This document shows, in pieces, positions 33,029-41,282 of a stretch of DNA of 64,000 bases. The notes under the pieces were generated by a model. It had not been told where the DNA came from. It saw only the letters and a list, made by a program, of their open reading frames with translations, and searched no databases. Location: contig NZ_JACHGW010000010.1 in NCBI RefSeq assembly GCF_014202505.1, forward strand, positions 1 to 64,000, written 5' to 3'. This DNA comes from Armatimonas rosea (GTDB lineage Bacteria > Armatimonadota > Armatimonadia > Armatimonadales > Armatimonadaceae). The stretch's first letter is position 1; the number at the start of each line of letters is the position of its first letter. The translations under genes and the position numbers were made by a program.

Positions 33029-34771
33029 TTACTTTGCATATCCCATCCTCCGCAGGTTCTCTTGAATCGTCGCCTCCAGCTGATCTGACTTGGCAAACTG
33101 CTCCGTGAGCTTGCCTGCCAGCCGTTGCATCTTCGCATCGAAGGGCTCGGCGTTCTCGTCCACTTCCTCCTCTGCCGCACCGACATAGCGCCCCGGAGTC
33201 AGCACAAAGCCCTGCTTCTCCATCTCCTCGATGGTCGCGCTGAAGCAGAATCCCGGCTCGTTATTGTAGTCTTCGCTGTCCTCCTGCCAAGCGTGGTAGG
33301 TCTTAGCGATCTTCTCGATGTCCGCATCATCCAGCGTCTTGAGCGTTCGATTCTCCATCCGCCCCAGCTTGCGAGCATCAACGAAGAGCGTCTCTCTGGG
33401 GAACTTCTTCTTGCGGCTCAGAAACCACAGACACACAGGGATCTGGGTCGTGAAGAAGAGCTGACCAGGGAGCGCGACAATGCAGTCCACCAAGTCGGCC
33501 TCGATCAGTGCTTTGCGAATCTCCCCCTCCCCTCCTGAGTTGCTGGACATGGAGCCATTCGCTAGAACGAAACCTGCCTTCCCCTTGGGCGAGAGGTGCG
33601 CCACCATGTGTTGAATCCAGGCATAGTTCGCATTCCCGGTCGGCGGGATGCCATACTTCCAGCGCTTATCATCCTTGAGATGCTCCCCACCCCAGTCGGA
33701 GATATTGAAGGGCGGATTGGCGAGAATAAAGTCCGCCTTGAGATCGGGGTGCAGGTCCTGGTGGAACGTGTCGGCATGGGTTGGCCCCAGGTTGTTCTCG
33801 ATGTGCCGGATCGCCAGGTTCATCTTGGCAAGCTTCCAGGTGGTTGCGTTCATCTCCTGACCGTAGACCGAGATGTCGCCCAGCTTCCCGCCGTGGCTCT
33901 CCAGGAACTTCTCGCTCTGCACAAACATTCCGCCTGAGCCGCAACAAGGGTCGTAGATGCGCCCCTTGAAGGGCTGGAGCATCTCCACCAGCAGGCGCAC
34001 GACAGGAGCAGGCGTGTAGAACTCACCACCACGCTTACCTTCAGCCGAGGCAAAGCGCCCGAGGAAATACTCGTAGGCCCACCCGATCAGGTCACCGCGC
34101 TTGCCCTTGCCCTCGGCGTCGTCCTGGCCGATGTTGCCGATCAGGTCCACCATCTCCCCAAGACGGCGCTTGTCTAGCGCGGGCCGGGCGTAGTCCTTGG
34201 GGAGCACTCCCGTAAGGCTTGGGTTCTCACGCTCCAGAGCCACCATCGCCCCGTCGATCACTTCCCCGATTTCAGGTAGTCGTGCTTTGCTGGCAATGAA
34301 GCTCCAGCGCGCCTCCTGCGGCACCCAGAAGATCCCCTCAGAGCTGTACTCGTCGCGCTCCTCGGCGACGTAGGAGCGGCTGGCCTCGTCCTTCACATAC
34401 AGATCGCTCTCCGGGTTGGCAGCTTCTGCCAGCAGCACCGCGTGGCGGCGCTCGAACGCCTCGGAGGTGTGGCGTAGAAAGACCAGCCCCAGCACGACAT
34501 GCTTGTACTCAGCGGCGTCCATGCTCCCGCGCAGCTTGTCCGCCGCGAGCCAGAGCACGGTCTCCAGCGAGGGGGCAGAGCGCTCCTTGTTGCCGTATTT
34601 TCGAGGCGTCCAGGCTTGCACCTCAGCCTCAGAGAGCATCTTCTTGCCATCGACAAGGTACTCCACCAGCTCCTTGCCCTTGATGGCGTTGTAGAGGGCA
34701 GCCGGGGTAACGTCTTTCATCTCGGCGGCTGCCTTGACGGTGATATAGGTGACAGGGTTATAGTCGCTCAT
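33029..34771 (-). CDS. hsdM: Type I DNA methyltransferase HsdM with N-terminal HTH
   Basis: A 580-residue N6-adenine methyltransferase. S-adenosylmethionine motif [16 protein letters not shown] and catalytic motif [15 protein letters not shown] are plain; the helical N-terminal domain characteristic of HsdM begins at [29 protein letters not shown]. Ahead of it is an extra module of about 60 residues ([43 protein letters not shown]) that looks like an excisionase or MerR-type winged helix-turn-helix. Standard HsdM lacks it. TATTCT lies 28 bases before the ATG. Confidence 0.93.
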   Translation of the reverse strand: MSDYNPVTYITVKAAAEMKDVTPAALYNAIKGKELVEYLVDGKKMLSEAEVQAWTPRKYGNKERSAPSLETVLWLAADKLRGSMDAAEYKHVVLGLVFLRHTSEAFERRHAVLLAEAANPESDLYVKDEASRSYVAEERDEYSSEGIFWVPQEARWSFIASKARLPEIGEVIDGAMVALERENPSLTGVLPKDYARPALDKRRLGEMVDLIGNIGQDDAEGKGKRGDLIGWAYEYFLGRFASAEGKRGGEFYTPAPVVRLLVEMLQPFKGRIYDPCCGSGGMFVQSEKFLESHGGKLGDISVYGQEMNATTWKLAKMNLAIRHIENNLGPTHADTFHQDLHPDLKADFILANPPFNISDWGGEHLKDDKRWKYGIPPTGNANYAWIQHMVAHLSPKGKAGFVLANGSMSSNSGGEGEIRKALIEADLVDCIVALPGQLFFTTQIPVCLWFLSRKKKFPRETLFVDARKLGRMENRTLKTLDDADIEKIAKTYHAWQEDSEDYNNEPGFCFSATIEEMEKQGFVLTPGRYVGAAEEEVDENAEPFDAKMQRLAGKLTEQFAKSDQLEATIQENLRRMGYAK

Positions 34772-34799
34772 GGGTTTTATGAATCTTGAATCTGTTTCA

Positions 34800-34805
34800 A
34801 GAATA
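34800..34805 (-). promoter_or_regulatory. -10 element upstream of hsdM
   Basis: TATTCT within GGGGTATTCTTG on the minus strand. Downstream, TTGAAACAGATTCAA is a small palindrome within the leader, a possible operator for the HTH-bearing HsdM itself. Confidence 0.4.
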
Positions 34806-34825
34806 CCCCATCAGGTCAGCGGTCG

Positions 34826-35500
34826 TCAATAGGTCACGGAGTCGTTTTTCGACCCTCGGGCGCAGTGTTTTTTGGCAAGGGCTTCCGTGCGTACGGTGAA
34901 CTCATCAGGCCGCAGGCGCTCTATGGGGGAACGTTGCGGCCATACAGGGAGAATATCGGCTGGCCGCAGCTCCATCGGGACACTCCCTAGTGAGGAACCA
35001 ATGATCCAAGTAGGCAGGTTGTGGTGTATGTACTCAGGGTACATCAGGCGAGCACAGTCCTCAAAGTGAGCAGGCTCCGTTGCTTCTGGCGCAAAGATCA
35101 GCAAGGCGACAAAGGCATCACATCTCTCGCACTGTACCAGCCTGCACTCGATGGGCTCACTCTGCCTGGGCGGTGCTGGTGCTGACCAATTCCACTCAGA
35201 AGGGGGTACCGAGCCCGTTTGCTGCTCCAGTAGGTTCGTAATCTCTATTCCCAGCGGCTCGAAGATGCGGGCACGGACCACTGTCATGGGGTCTTCTGGA
35301 TCGCCCGCCACCTCGCAGGAGATCTGACTTTGATCGGGTCCAAGACTTTGCACTAGGATTCTTCCCAGCTCCCCCAGCTCTTTGTGTCTGAAGACGTAGG
35401 CAAGTGCCCCTGGGAGCGTCTGCTTGCTCACGGTGATACCAGGCGGTAGCTGAAATGGGCTTTCGGCCCCATTTCTTGGTTTCTGTTTTGGTTGCATCAC
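34826..35500 (-). CDS. Unknown protein
   Basis: A 224-residue protein with no family that I recognise. It has a beta-rich N-terminal half (GITVSKQTLPGALAYVFRH, RILVQSLGPDQSQISCEVAGD) and a segment with Cys pairs (CRLVQCERCDAFVALLIFAPEA). It ends in a basic tail. It starts 18 bases after the WGR gene and is probably in the same leftward operon. ATG at 35497 is an alternative start. Confidence 0.6.
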   Translation of the reverse strand: MMQPKQKPRNGAESPFQLPPGITVSKQTLPGALAYVFRHKELGELGRILVQSLGPDQSQISCEVAGDPEDPMTVVRARIFEPLGIEITNLLEQQTGSVPPSEWNWSAPAPPRQSEPIECRLVQCERCDAFVALLIFAPEATEPAHFEDCARLMYPEYIHHNLPTWIIGSSLGSVPMELRPADILPVWPQRSPIERLRPDEFTVRTEALAKKHCARGSKNDSVTY

Positions 35501-35518
35501 TCTTTCCCAGATAGCCGA

Positions 35519-36082
35519 TCAGAACTCAAGGGCCAAGGCGGGCGGTGGCTTGGGTGTCGAGAGGGAAACCTGAGGTATAGGTTGCATCTGCATCTGCATC
35601 TCAGTCTCGTCCCTCGCCTCGTCAAAAGACAGGGTGAGTTGCTGCAAGCCCACAACCAGAGCTTTCCCCGAGCGGCGGGACTTGGGCTTGACGTGCGCAG
35701 TCCCGGCGTCGGATCGCTCCGCTTCGTGTGCTGCTGTGGCTTCATTTTCTGAGACCTCGCGGTAGCCCTTACCCAGCTTCTCTGCGATGAGCTTCTGTGT
35801 GGCTTTGCCCGCCGCCACTGGCCCCTCGAAGGTCTTGACCAACTCATGCCCCTCGGTGCCGATTCGGCCGTAGCGAACCTTCTGAATACTGCCCGCAACC
35901 TTCACACGCCAGAACTTGCTGGCATCGCCCTCGGTGCACAGGAAGATCCGCTCTGGACTAGGATTGGGATCAGGCGATGTTGCTTCTTTCTCTCTTGATG
36001 TGGCTTCTGGCACGGGATACTCTTCGACACTCGTCCAAGGAAAACCTCCGTTTGCACAGGGAGGATCATAGGCGGATGGCAC
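35519..36082 (-). CDS. WGR-domain protein
   Basis: A 187-residue protein containing one WGR domain at about residues 40-110 (RIFLCTEGDASKFWRVKVAGS, VRYGRIGTEGHELVKTFEGP, AAGKATQKLIAEKLGKGYREV). WGR domains bind nucleic acids or proteins and occur in PARP enzymes and in bacterial conflict systems. The flanks are low-complexity. It starts 7 bases after the lipoprotein gene and lies in an operon with it. No catalytic domain is attached. Confidence 0.8.
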   Translation of the reverse strand: MPSAYDPPCANGGFPWTSVEEYPVPEATSREKEATSPDPNPSPERIFLCTEGDASKFWRVKVAGSIQKVRYGRIGTEGHELVKTFEGPVAAGKATQKLIAEKLGKGYREVSENEATAAHEAERSDAGTAHVKPKSRRSGKALVVGLQQLTLSFDEARDETEMQMQMQPIPQVSLSTPKPPPALALEF

Positions 36083-36089
36083 TTAACCT

Positions 36090-36860
36090 TTATGGATCTC
36101 TATCGAGTCGGTGCTCGGCGAAGTGTAAGCCCTTTGGCTCTAGGTGTTCAAAGACCTGCTGGATCGTGAATGGCGTGTCCTTGAGGGCGTGACGGCTGCC
36201 GGGATTACTCGGTGAGAGGGTATCCCAGACAGTTCTAAGAGCATCTTCACGGGGTATCCCTAACTCTCTGAGAGCAGTCTCGTACTTCTGGGGATCGACA
36301 GCGTATATCGCTATCCGCTTGTAGGCTCCCACAAACACCTCATCGTTGTTGACGTGAGACCCATAGCCGAAGTTGATCTCGCCGTCGCAGAATAGGGTCT
36401 CTTCAAACCTTTCGATCAGGGGCTTAACAGTGGCCCATGTCTGGCCGTCGAGGTAGTAGACATCCACATGGAGAGGATCACTGGGGCGTTTCCGCAGCTT
36501 TTCTTCTACCGCCTTTGGCGTGCCCCTCTCCAGGACTAAGAAGCCTCTGCCCGAGACCTCTCCGGCAAGCCGGTAGAAGTCCCTCTTGAGATTCTCGGCG
36601 GAGACGTTCACCGTAAAGACCCAGTAGCCTTCCTGCGCGTGAAGAAGCGAGTAGCCCTCATGAACTCCCGAGAGGTCGGCGACTTTGACGCCTCGTACGA
36701 GCTGAAACGGTGTCTCATGCTTCTGTGACACAGTCCCGTTCCCCTGTGGTTGATGGTTACACCCCAGGAGGGGCATGGTCAGCAGAAGGGCAAATGGCGA
36801 GAGGAGGGATATTGTTCTAATTGGGAGCCTCGGTAGAGCCAGTATAGCACTTGGTGCCAC
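36090..36860 (-). CDS. Unknown lipoprotein
   Basis: A 256-residue protein with a lipoprotein-type signal (FALLLTMPLLGC, lipobox Cys near 34). The mature part has two similar halves: one around VADLSGVHEGYSLLHAQEGYWVFTV and one around GYGSHVNNDEVFVGAYKRIAIY. No family is recognised. It would be anchored on the outside of the cytoplasmic membrane, odd for a gene beside nuclease genes. It ends 7 bases before the WGR start. Confidence 0.65.
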   Translation of the reverse strand: MAPSAILALPRLPIRTISLLSPFALLLTMPLLGCNHQPQGNGTVSQKHETPFQLVRGVKVADLSGVHEGYSLLHAQEGYWVFTVNVSAENLKRDFYRLAGEVSGRGFLVLERGTPKAVEEKLRKRPSDPLHVDVYYLDGQTWATVKPLIERFEETLFCDGEINFGYGSHVNNDEVFVGAYKRIAIYAVDPQKYETALRELGIPREDALRTVWDTLSPSNPGSRHALKDTPFTIQQVFEHLEPKGLHFAEHRLDRDP

Positions 36861-36892
36861 TGGCCCTTTCTAGGCGACGTAAACATCCCTGT

Positions 36893-37432
36893 CTACGCGG
36901 CTTGTTTGAGGGGAGTGCCCTTCTGCCTGAGGAGCTGAGACACGAGTTGCTCACGATCCACGAGCGTGACTTTGTTGGCTCTTGCCAGCTCTACCGCCTG
37001 CTTGGTGAAGGTGCTATTGGTCACCACCATCGCCTCGGAGCATCTGTACTTGGCCTTCGCCGCGACCGCCTCTTGTACCGCCCGCACCCCGACGCTCTTC
37101 TTGTAGCGCTTGGCCTGAACCACGGTGCGAACTCTCCCCTTGACCAGAACCAGATCCGCGCCCCAGTCGCCGCGATAGGGCGTTACTTCGACAGCGTAGC
37201 CTTGGCGGGAGAAAATCGCCCCAAGGCACTCCTCGAAGGTCTTACCGTCCATCTGGTCGATGTCGTGGATTCCCGATGCCGCGAGGCGACGGCCTTTGAG
37301 GATGCCGGGAACGAGGGTGAGGAGCTTGACACCGGCAAGAAGCAAGAGCATCGGCCAGACTTGTTTGAGTACGGGCACAATTAGAGAGATAGGATCGAAA
37401 GCAACAGGAGTAGCTGGCATGATAGAAATCAT
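36893..37432 (-). CDS. Membrane-anchored Mrr-type restriction endonuclease
   Basis: A 179-residue protein. A hydrophobic N-terminus (VLKQVWPMLLLLAGVKLLTLVPG) is followed by an Mrr catalytic domain: FEECLGAIFSRQGYAVEVTPYRGDWGADLVLV (Glu and Asp) and TVVQAKRYKKSVGVRAVQE (Gln-Ala-Lys), then YRCSEAMVVTNSTFTKQAVELA. Enzymes of this kind cut DNA, often methylated DNA. The membrane anchor would keep the nuclease at the cell surface where foreign DNA enters. Confidence 0.85.
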   Translation of the reverse strand: MISIMPATPVAFDPISLIVPVLKQVWPMLLLLAGVKLLTLVPGILKGRRLAASGIHDIDQMDGKTFEECLGAIFSRQGYAVEVTPYRGDWGADLVLVKGRVRTVVQAKRYKKSVGVRAVQEAVAAKAKYRCSEAMVVTNSTFTKQAVELARANKVTLVDREQLVSQLLRQKGTPLKQAA

Positions 37433-37516
37433 CGGCGAGTCTCCCCGCCCTACTGAAGTCGCTCCTTTGTATTCTGGTAATACTGCGGGCTTCCCTCTAT
37501 GCCGACGGCCTCCAGC

Positions 37517-37780
37517 CTATGTTTTGAGTGGATCGGCTTTTCTGGGTACGGCGGTCACCAAAAGTTCTAGACCAAGAGCATGGGCAATGGTAAGGATCGT
37601 CTCGATCTCTGCCAAGCGATATTTGCCTCCCTCCCATCTAGCGATTGCTGCCTGGTGACTGCCGATGCGCTCGGCAAGTTCGGTCTGGGTTATACCCTGC
37701 TGCTTACGAACAGCGATCAGTAGATCACCAAGCCAAGGGAAAGGAACAGGCTCAGGGGTAGAGATGAGTGGCGTAGGCAT
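37517..37780 (-). CDS. XRE-family transcriptional regulator
   Basis: An 87-residue helix-turn-helix protein. The HTH is WLGDLLIAVRKQQGITQTELAERIGSHQAAIARWEGGKY, followed by a short helical tail. The Pro-rich N-terminus (MPTPLISTPEPVPFPW) resembles that of the regulator starting at 42421. It probably represses the promoter with a palindromic operator at 38050-38079; its own leader has a strong hairpin at 37803-37837. Confidence 0.82.
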   Translation of the reverse strand: MPTPLISTPEPVPFPWLGDLLIAVRKQQGITQTELAERIGSHQAAIARWEGGKYRLAEIETILTIAHALGLELLVTAVPRKADPLKT

Positions 37781-37802
37781 GACAATGAATGTTAGTTAGA
37801 TC

Positions 37803-37837
37803 GGATTAGCTCCCCCCTTGACAGAGGGAGCTAATCC
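37803..37837 (-). promoter_or_regulatory. Strong hairpin in the leader of the XRE regulator
   Basis: GGATTAGCTCCC (37803-37814) and GGGAGCTAATCC (37826-37837) form a perfect 12-bp stem around an 11-base loop, 23 bases before the regulator start. No T run follows on either strand, so an operator or RNA leader structure is more likely than a terminator. Confidence 0.55.
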
Positions 37838-38049
37838 TAGTAGAACTCGCTACGAGCGTGTTTCCTTCCGGGTTCGCGCTCTTTTTTGTTGTGTTTTTTG
37901 CTCGGATGATAGTTGCATCCAGATACCGACGGCTATTGCTAGTGCAAAGGAAGGGTACATCGCTTCCATGTCAGATTGTTAATGAGCTTGTAGGTAAATA
38001 GTTACTTGGATAAAATCTGGATGATCGACCTTGCCTCATCCATCAGAAG

Positions 38050-38079
38050 TAATATAACATAGAAGTTATATTATGTCAA
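38050..38079 (-). promoter_or_regulatory. Repressible promoter reading leftward
   Basis: On the minus strand TTGACA (38079-38074), 17 bases, then TATATT (38056-38051) is nearly a consensus sigma70 promoter. The spacer is occupied by TAATATAAC-N6-GTTATATTA (38050-38073), a perfect 9-bp palindrome, the classic position of a repressor operator. It overlaps the end of the methyltransferase gene and reads toward the XRE regulator about 270 bases downstream. Confidence 0.7.
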
Positions 38080-38813
38080 TACTTTAAGCGCTTTTTTGCA
38101 ATCTCATAGTAGATATGACTTGCTTCTATGCCGATGTAGCCTAACTGAAGATTTCTTGCTGCTAGTAAGGTAGTTCCAGAGCCAGAGAATGGGTCAACGA
38201 TGATTCCACCCGGCTTTACAATCCGGAGGAGATCCTCCATAAGTGCGAGTGGCTTGCCCGTCATATGGAGCTTCACACCTGGCACCTCAACCCGATAGCG
38301 AAAGACTCCAGGAAGGCTTCCAACGTGCCGCTTTGGAGGGAGCCTACCTTTAGCCCCCCAGACGATGTACTCGGCTTGCGCTGCAAACCTTCCTCTCTGC
38401 GGCCTACAAGCTTCGGTCTTGTCCCAGACCGCGACGCCAAGCCAGCGCCACCCCGCCCATTGCAGGAGTGTAGTCATGAGGGGTAGTTGACGCCAATCTA
38501 TGAAGATCACGATGGGCGCTCCGTCTTTGGCGACCCGCTTACACTCCTTGAGCCAGCGGTATGTCCACTGCGCCCATGCGTTCTGATCCATGCTCTCGCT
38601 TTCAAAGTCCGGCCAAGTCGTTTTCTGGCGGGTCTGAACGTACTTGACTGAGGCAGGTCGTGCTCTTTCGCTTGCAGTGAGCCCTCCTGAGCAGTAAGGC
38701 GGGTCGGTCACAATGGCATCGAAGCTGGCGCTCTCAAGGGTGGCAAGCAGCTCTAGAGCATCTTCATGGTAGAGGATGCCACCCGGAAGCTCTGTTTTAA
38801 CTTCCCCGCTCAT
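38076..38813 (-). CDS. DNA methyltransferase (N4-cytosine/N6-adenine type)
   Basis: A 245-residue beta-class type methyltransferase: catalytic FDAIVTDPPYCSGG near residue 40 and, near the C-terminus, S-adenosylmethionine motif IVDPFSGSGTTLLAA. No restriction partner is adjacent, so it is probably a phage- or plasmid-type solitary enzyme that protects the element. The ATG at 38813 overlaps the stop of the upstream gene (ATGA) and is preferred over the ATG at 38828. Confidence 0.88.
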   Translation of the reverse strand: MSGEVKTELPGGILYHEDALELLATLESASFDAIVTDPPYCSGGLTASERARPASVKYVQTRQKTTWPDFESESMDQNAWAQWTYRWLKECKRVAKDGAPIVIFIDWRQLPLMTTLLQWAGWRWLGVAVWDKTEACRPQRGRFAAQAEYIVWGAKGRLPPKRHVGSLPGVFRYRVEVPGVKLHMTGKPLALMEDLLRIVKPGGIIVDPFSGSGTTLLAARNLQLGYIGIEASHIYYEIAKKRLKY

Positions 38814-39397
38814 TTCTCGATCCCCCAACTCCGGAAAATCCCTCTTCCTTCCTTGCTGGCTCGTGCAAGGTTTGTGCGGATCATGACTTGCAGCTCCGCG
38901 CTAGTAGCTCCCTCCTCAGGCAATTCCCACCACTCGGGCAGCGGCAGACCTGTCTCCCGCCCGACCTTGCAACCCTCTGGCAGCTCTTGTGCTGGCTGGC
39001 TGGTGGCCGTGAGTCTGCTGGTCGGGTCGTCGAGGTACATAGGGCGCTTGCAGGCATCGAGCAGCTTCTGGTAAGCCACCGCCCCCATGTGCCCGGTATC
39101 TATCTCACTACGCCGCCCGAACACGTCCACGCTGTAGAGCTTCTGCCGGGCTGGGAAAACCAACCGGGCCTCGCCCAGCAGCTTCCCCTCTCCTGCGGTC
39201 GAAGAGGAACGGGAGGAGCCAGCCTCCCCAAGGGGGCTGCTCTCCCGTTTCCGATTACCGGAATCTATGTATTTAGTTTCTTTTGTAGTTTCCGATAAAC
39301 GGAAACCGTTCATCGGAAACAGAGAGGTTGTGCTCAAGCCTTGCTGCACCCCATTAAAGCCTTGCCGCCTTTGGCGCTGGTGCTCAGAGAGCGTCAC
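38810..39397 (-). CDS. Replication-associated protein with embedded palindromes
   Basis: A 195-residue protein not recognised by family. The N-terminal coding part holds three copies of GTTTCCGAT in palindromic arrangement (listed separately), which forces the residues around FRLSETTKETKYIDS. The rest is Glu- and Pro-rich with LYSVDVFGRRSEIDTGHMGAVAYQKLLDACKRP. It overlaps the phage-O-like HTH gene upstream by four bases, as if the two were halves of one replication protein. Its function is inferred from this context. Confidence 0.55.
   Translation of the reverse strand: MTLSEHQRQRRQGFNGVQQGLSTTSLFPMNGFRLSETTKETKYIDSGNRKRESSPLGEAGSSRSSSTAGEGKLLGEARLVFPARQKLYSVDVFGRRSEIDTGHMGAVAYQKLLDACKRPMYLDDPTSRLTATSQPAQELPEGCKVGRETGLPLPEWWELPEEGATSAELQVMIRTNLARASKEGRGIFRSWGIEK
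39248..39321. repeat. Origin-like palindrome cluster inside a replication gene
   Basis: GTTTCCGATAAACGG (39289-39303) and CCGTTCATCGGAAAC (39307-39321) are 14/15 inverted repeats around AAA. A third related unit, GTTTCCGATTACCGGAA, lies at 39248-39264, and A+T-rich sequence fills the gap. Repeats inside a gene next to an O-like protein resemble the lambda origin inside gene O. Confidence 0.6.
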
Positions 39398-39783
39398 TGC
39401 TCACCCTCCCCTGTGGGGTATGGGAGCTGCCCGAGCCGGTAGTAAAGCCTGTGGCGAACTCTGCGCCGCTCTTGGGCATTGGTGACGACGCGCCCGTCCT
39501 CGCGCTCGACGACGATCAGGCCATAGCGCACGAGGCTGTCGATGGAGCGGCTTATCGCATCGCCCCCCTTGCCCGTTCGAGCCTTGAGCTGGCTGTGAGA
39601 GAGCCAGTCGCGCTCTTTGCGAGCTGGCGAGCCGCCCTCCTCAAAAACCCAGCCGATAGTCTGACGGATCACGACCAGCAAGACGCGCCACTCAACGTCG
39701 GTGAGGGCGGGCATGACATAGTCGATGTAGATCGCGGGAACTGGCACCACAGGGGTTAATTCATCCCAAGTAGTTCCGCTCAC
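39394..39783 (-). CDS. Phage O-like winged-helix replication protein
   Basis: A 129-residue protein resembling the N-terminal domain of phage replication protein O. It contains ALTDVEWRVLLVVIRQTIGWVF, then WLSHSQLKARTGKGGDAISRSIDSLVRYGLIVVERED, a winged helix that binds origin repeats. It overlaps both neighbours by four bases (ATGA type). The C-terminal helicase-loader half of lambda O is missing here; the next gene may supply other functions. Confidence 0.72.
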   Translation of the reverse strand: MSGTTWDELTPVVPVPAIYIDYVMPALTDVEWRVLLVVIRQTIGWVFEEGGSPARKERDWLSHSQLKARTGKGGDAISRSIDSLVRYGLIVVEREDGRVVTNAQERRRVRHRLYYRLGQLPYPTGEGEQ

Positions 39784-40526
39784 GCTCCACCCCTTCTTCG
39801 CGCTTCAGGTGAGTCATAGGTGCCTCGGATCGCCGCGACAATGAATCGGGCGGGGTTTCTCGCCCCACGCTCGGGTAGCCAAGCGAGCTGCTGCTCGATG
39901 CTCTCTAGCTCGTACTCGCCCACAAGCTCCCGAGCATCCGGCTCAGGCACCCCAATTTTCAGCAAGGCGCGGTAAGCGTCGCCATGCCTGCCTGGTGGGG
40001 GCGATTCTTCGGGAATGGTGCCAAGTTGCTCGGCGACGATGGCCTCAGCCTCAGAGATGGGGGTAGCGTAGCGCTCACGTGAGAGGGCGATGAGCTGCTC
40101 TTTGGATGCAGTCTTGTAGCTCCGCTCACTTTGAGGTGACTGGGGCACCTCATTGATGGGCACGCCTACCCGCTTGGAGAGGCCGTAGCCTTGCTCTCCA
40201 TGTACAAAAGTCGTCTCGTAGATCATGGGAGCACCATCGAAGGTATAGCCTGCCAGTGTCTGAAGCAGTGCGGCGGCCTGGTCGCTGTGGAGCCTTAGCG
40301 CATCTGCCACTTGGGCGACACTGGCGCGAACCTCGCCGCCGCCCTCCTGAAAGGTCAGAAGGGCGATAAAGACTTGTAGCAGGTCTGCGGGGAAGATGTG
40401 TAAGAGCCCCGACAGCCGTAAGTTGGGAGAGAGCACAACTTGCGGCGCGAGCCCTACTCGATGCTGTAGCTGAAACAGCGCTATCTCTGGGTTTCCTGGG
40501 GTGGCGTAGAGAGGGAGGGGGTTCAT
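39780..40526 (-). CDS. Replication-initiator-like protein
   Basis: A 248-residue protein. The N-terminal half has a winged-helix-like segment (EVRASVAQVADALRLHSDQAAALLQTLAGY). The C-terminal part, LLKIGVPEPDARELVGEYELESIEQQLAWLPERGARNPARFIVAAIRGTY, resembles the C-terminal segment of the replication protein at 62850 (EAGVGKLVAQKLAS...QLDYLPF...GAYLRTAIEQGF). I infer a plasmid- or phage-type replication factor. Its ATG shares one base with the preceding stop (TGATG). Confidence 0.62.
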   Translation of the reverse strand: MNPLPLYATPGNPEIALFQLQHRVGLAPQVVLSPNLRLSGLLHIFPADLLQVFIALLTFQEGGGEVRASVAQVADALRLHSDQAAALLQTLAGYTFDGAPMIYETTFVHGEQGYGLSKRVGVPINEVPQSPQSERSYKTASKEQLIALSRERYATPISEAEAIVAEQLGTIPEESPPPGRHGDAYRALLKIGVPEPDARELVGEYELESIEQQLAWLPERGARNPARFIVAAIRGTYDSPEARRRGGA

Positions 40527-40750
40527 CAGCGAGGAAGGGTTATCAGCTCGTGCACATCCCCTGCGACCTTCTCCAAGCGAACGAGAAGGCGAGCGAGGCG
40601 CTGGCGGTCTCTAAAGCGCAGTTCGCCCAGGTCCAGGGTCGCGAGAATTCGTAGGGTCAGCCTTGCCGACTGTCCGAGTGCAACAAGGTCAAGATGATTG
40701 ATGGATAGTTGATTGGTATTGGGTGATGAAAGGTGATGTCGTTGAGTCAT
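40526..40750 (-). CDS. Small helical protein
   Basis: A 74-residue protein starting MTQRHHLSSPNTNQL and mostly helical, with a basic Leu/Arg pattern (RFRDRQRLARLLVRLEKVAGDV). Its 5' end overlaps the 3' end of the upstream gene, and its stop shares a base with the next ATG. Function unknown. The frame is open further upstream, but that part reads as a shadow of the membrane protein gene. Confidence 0.5.
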   Translation of the reverse strand: MTQRHHLSSPNTNQLSINHLDLVALGQSARLTLRILATLDLGELRFRDRQRLARLLVRLEKVAGDVHELITLPR

Positions 40751-41282
40751 TTGAGATACGGTTGGATGAGGTGAATAGCTGCCCCAGCAAGAAGCCGGTA
40801 GCGGCGAAGGTAAGTAGCAGAAAGACGAGATCCTCTTGCCAGGAGCCAGTGACGACGCGGAAGCCCGAAGGAAGCAGGTGAATTTTGCCAGGCTTGGGCC
40901 AGTAGAGGGGAATCCCACTCTTGGTGCAGGCATCGAGCAGTAGATGAGACAGGTAGCCCAGAACCAGCCCAATTCCAGCTAACGGATCAAGGAAGAGCCC
41001 AAGAGGAATGCCAAAGATGACGGCGACAAAGAACAGTCCTAGAAGCGAGTGCATCGGTCCCCTATGGCCGAGTCGTCGGTTCAGGGCATAAGCCGCGGGC
41101 TTGAGGGGGGTGATCCCGCCAACTTGGACGTTGGAGAGCTTAGACTCTCTGGCATCCAGATCAGGCAAGAGGCTCCCTATCGAGGCAAAGACGATAGCCA
41201 GCGCGACCGACCAGTAAGGGGTGCCCAGTGGCAAGAGCCAGAGGCTCACGATCCCGCCCATGAAGTGCGTCCGCCAGGTCAC
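40689..41282 (-). CDS. Membrane-bound metal-dependent hydrolase (DUF457/YdjM-like)
   Basis: A 197-residue inner-membrane protein with four or more hydrophobic segments. The family signatures are MTWRTHFMGGIVSLW, SLLPDLDARESKL, LGHRGPMHSLLG and GYLSHLLLDACTKSGIPLYWP: His and Asp residues that make up a metal site. YdjM-like proteins are membrane-bound hydrolases of uncertain substrate. It overlaps the Mrr-type gene upstream by four bases. Position in a replication operon is unexplained. Confidence 0.85.
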   Translation of the reverse strand: MTWRTHFMGGIVSLWLLPLGTPYWSVALAIVFASIGSLLPDLDARESKLSNVQVGGITPLKPAAYALNRRLGHRGPMHSLLGLFFVAVIFGIPLGLFLDPLAGIGLVLGYLSHLLLDACTKSGIPLYWPKPGKIHLLPSGFRVVTGSWQEDLVFLLLTFAATGFLLGQLFTSSNRISNDSTTSPFITQYQSTIHQSS

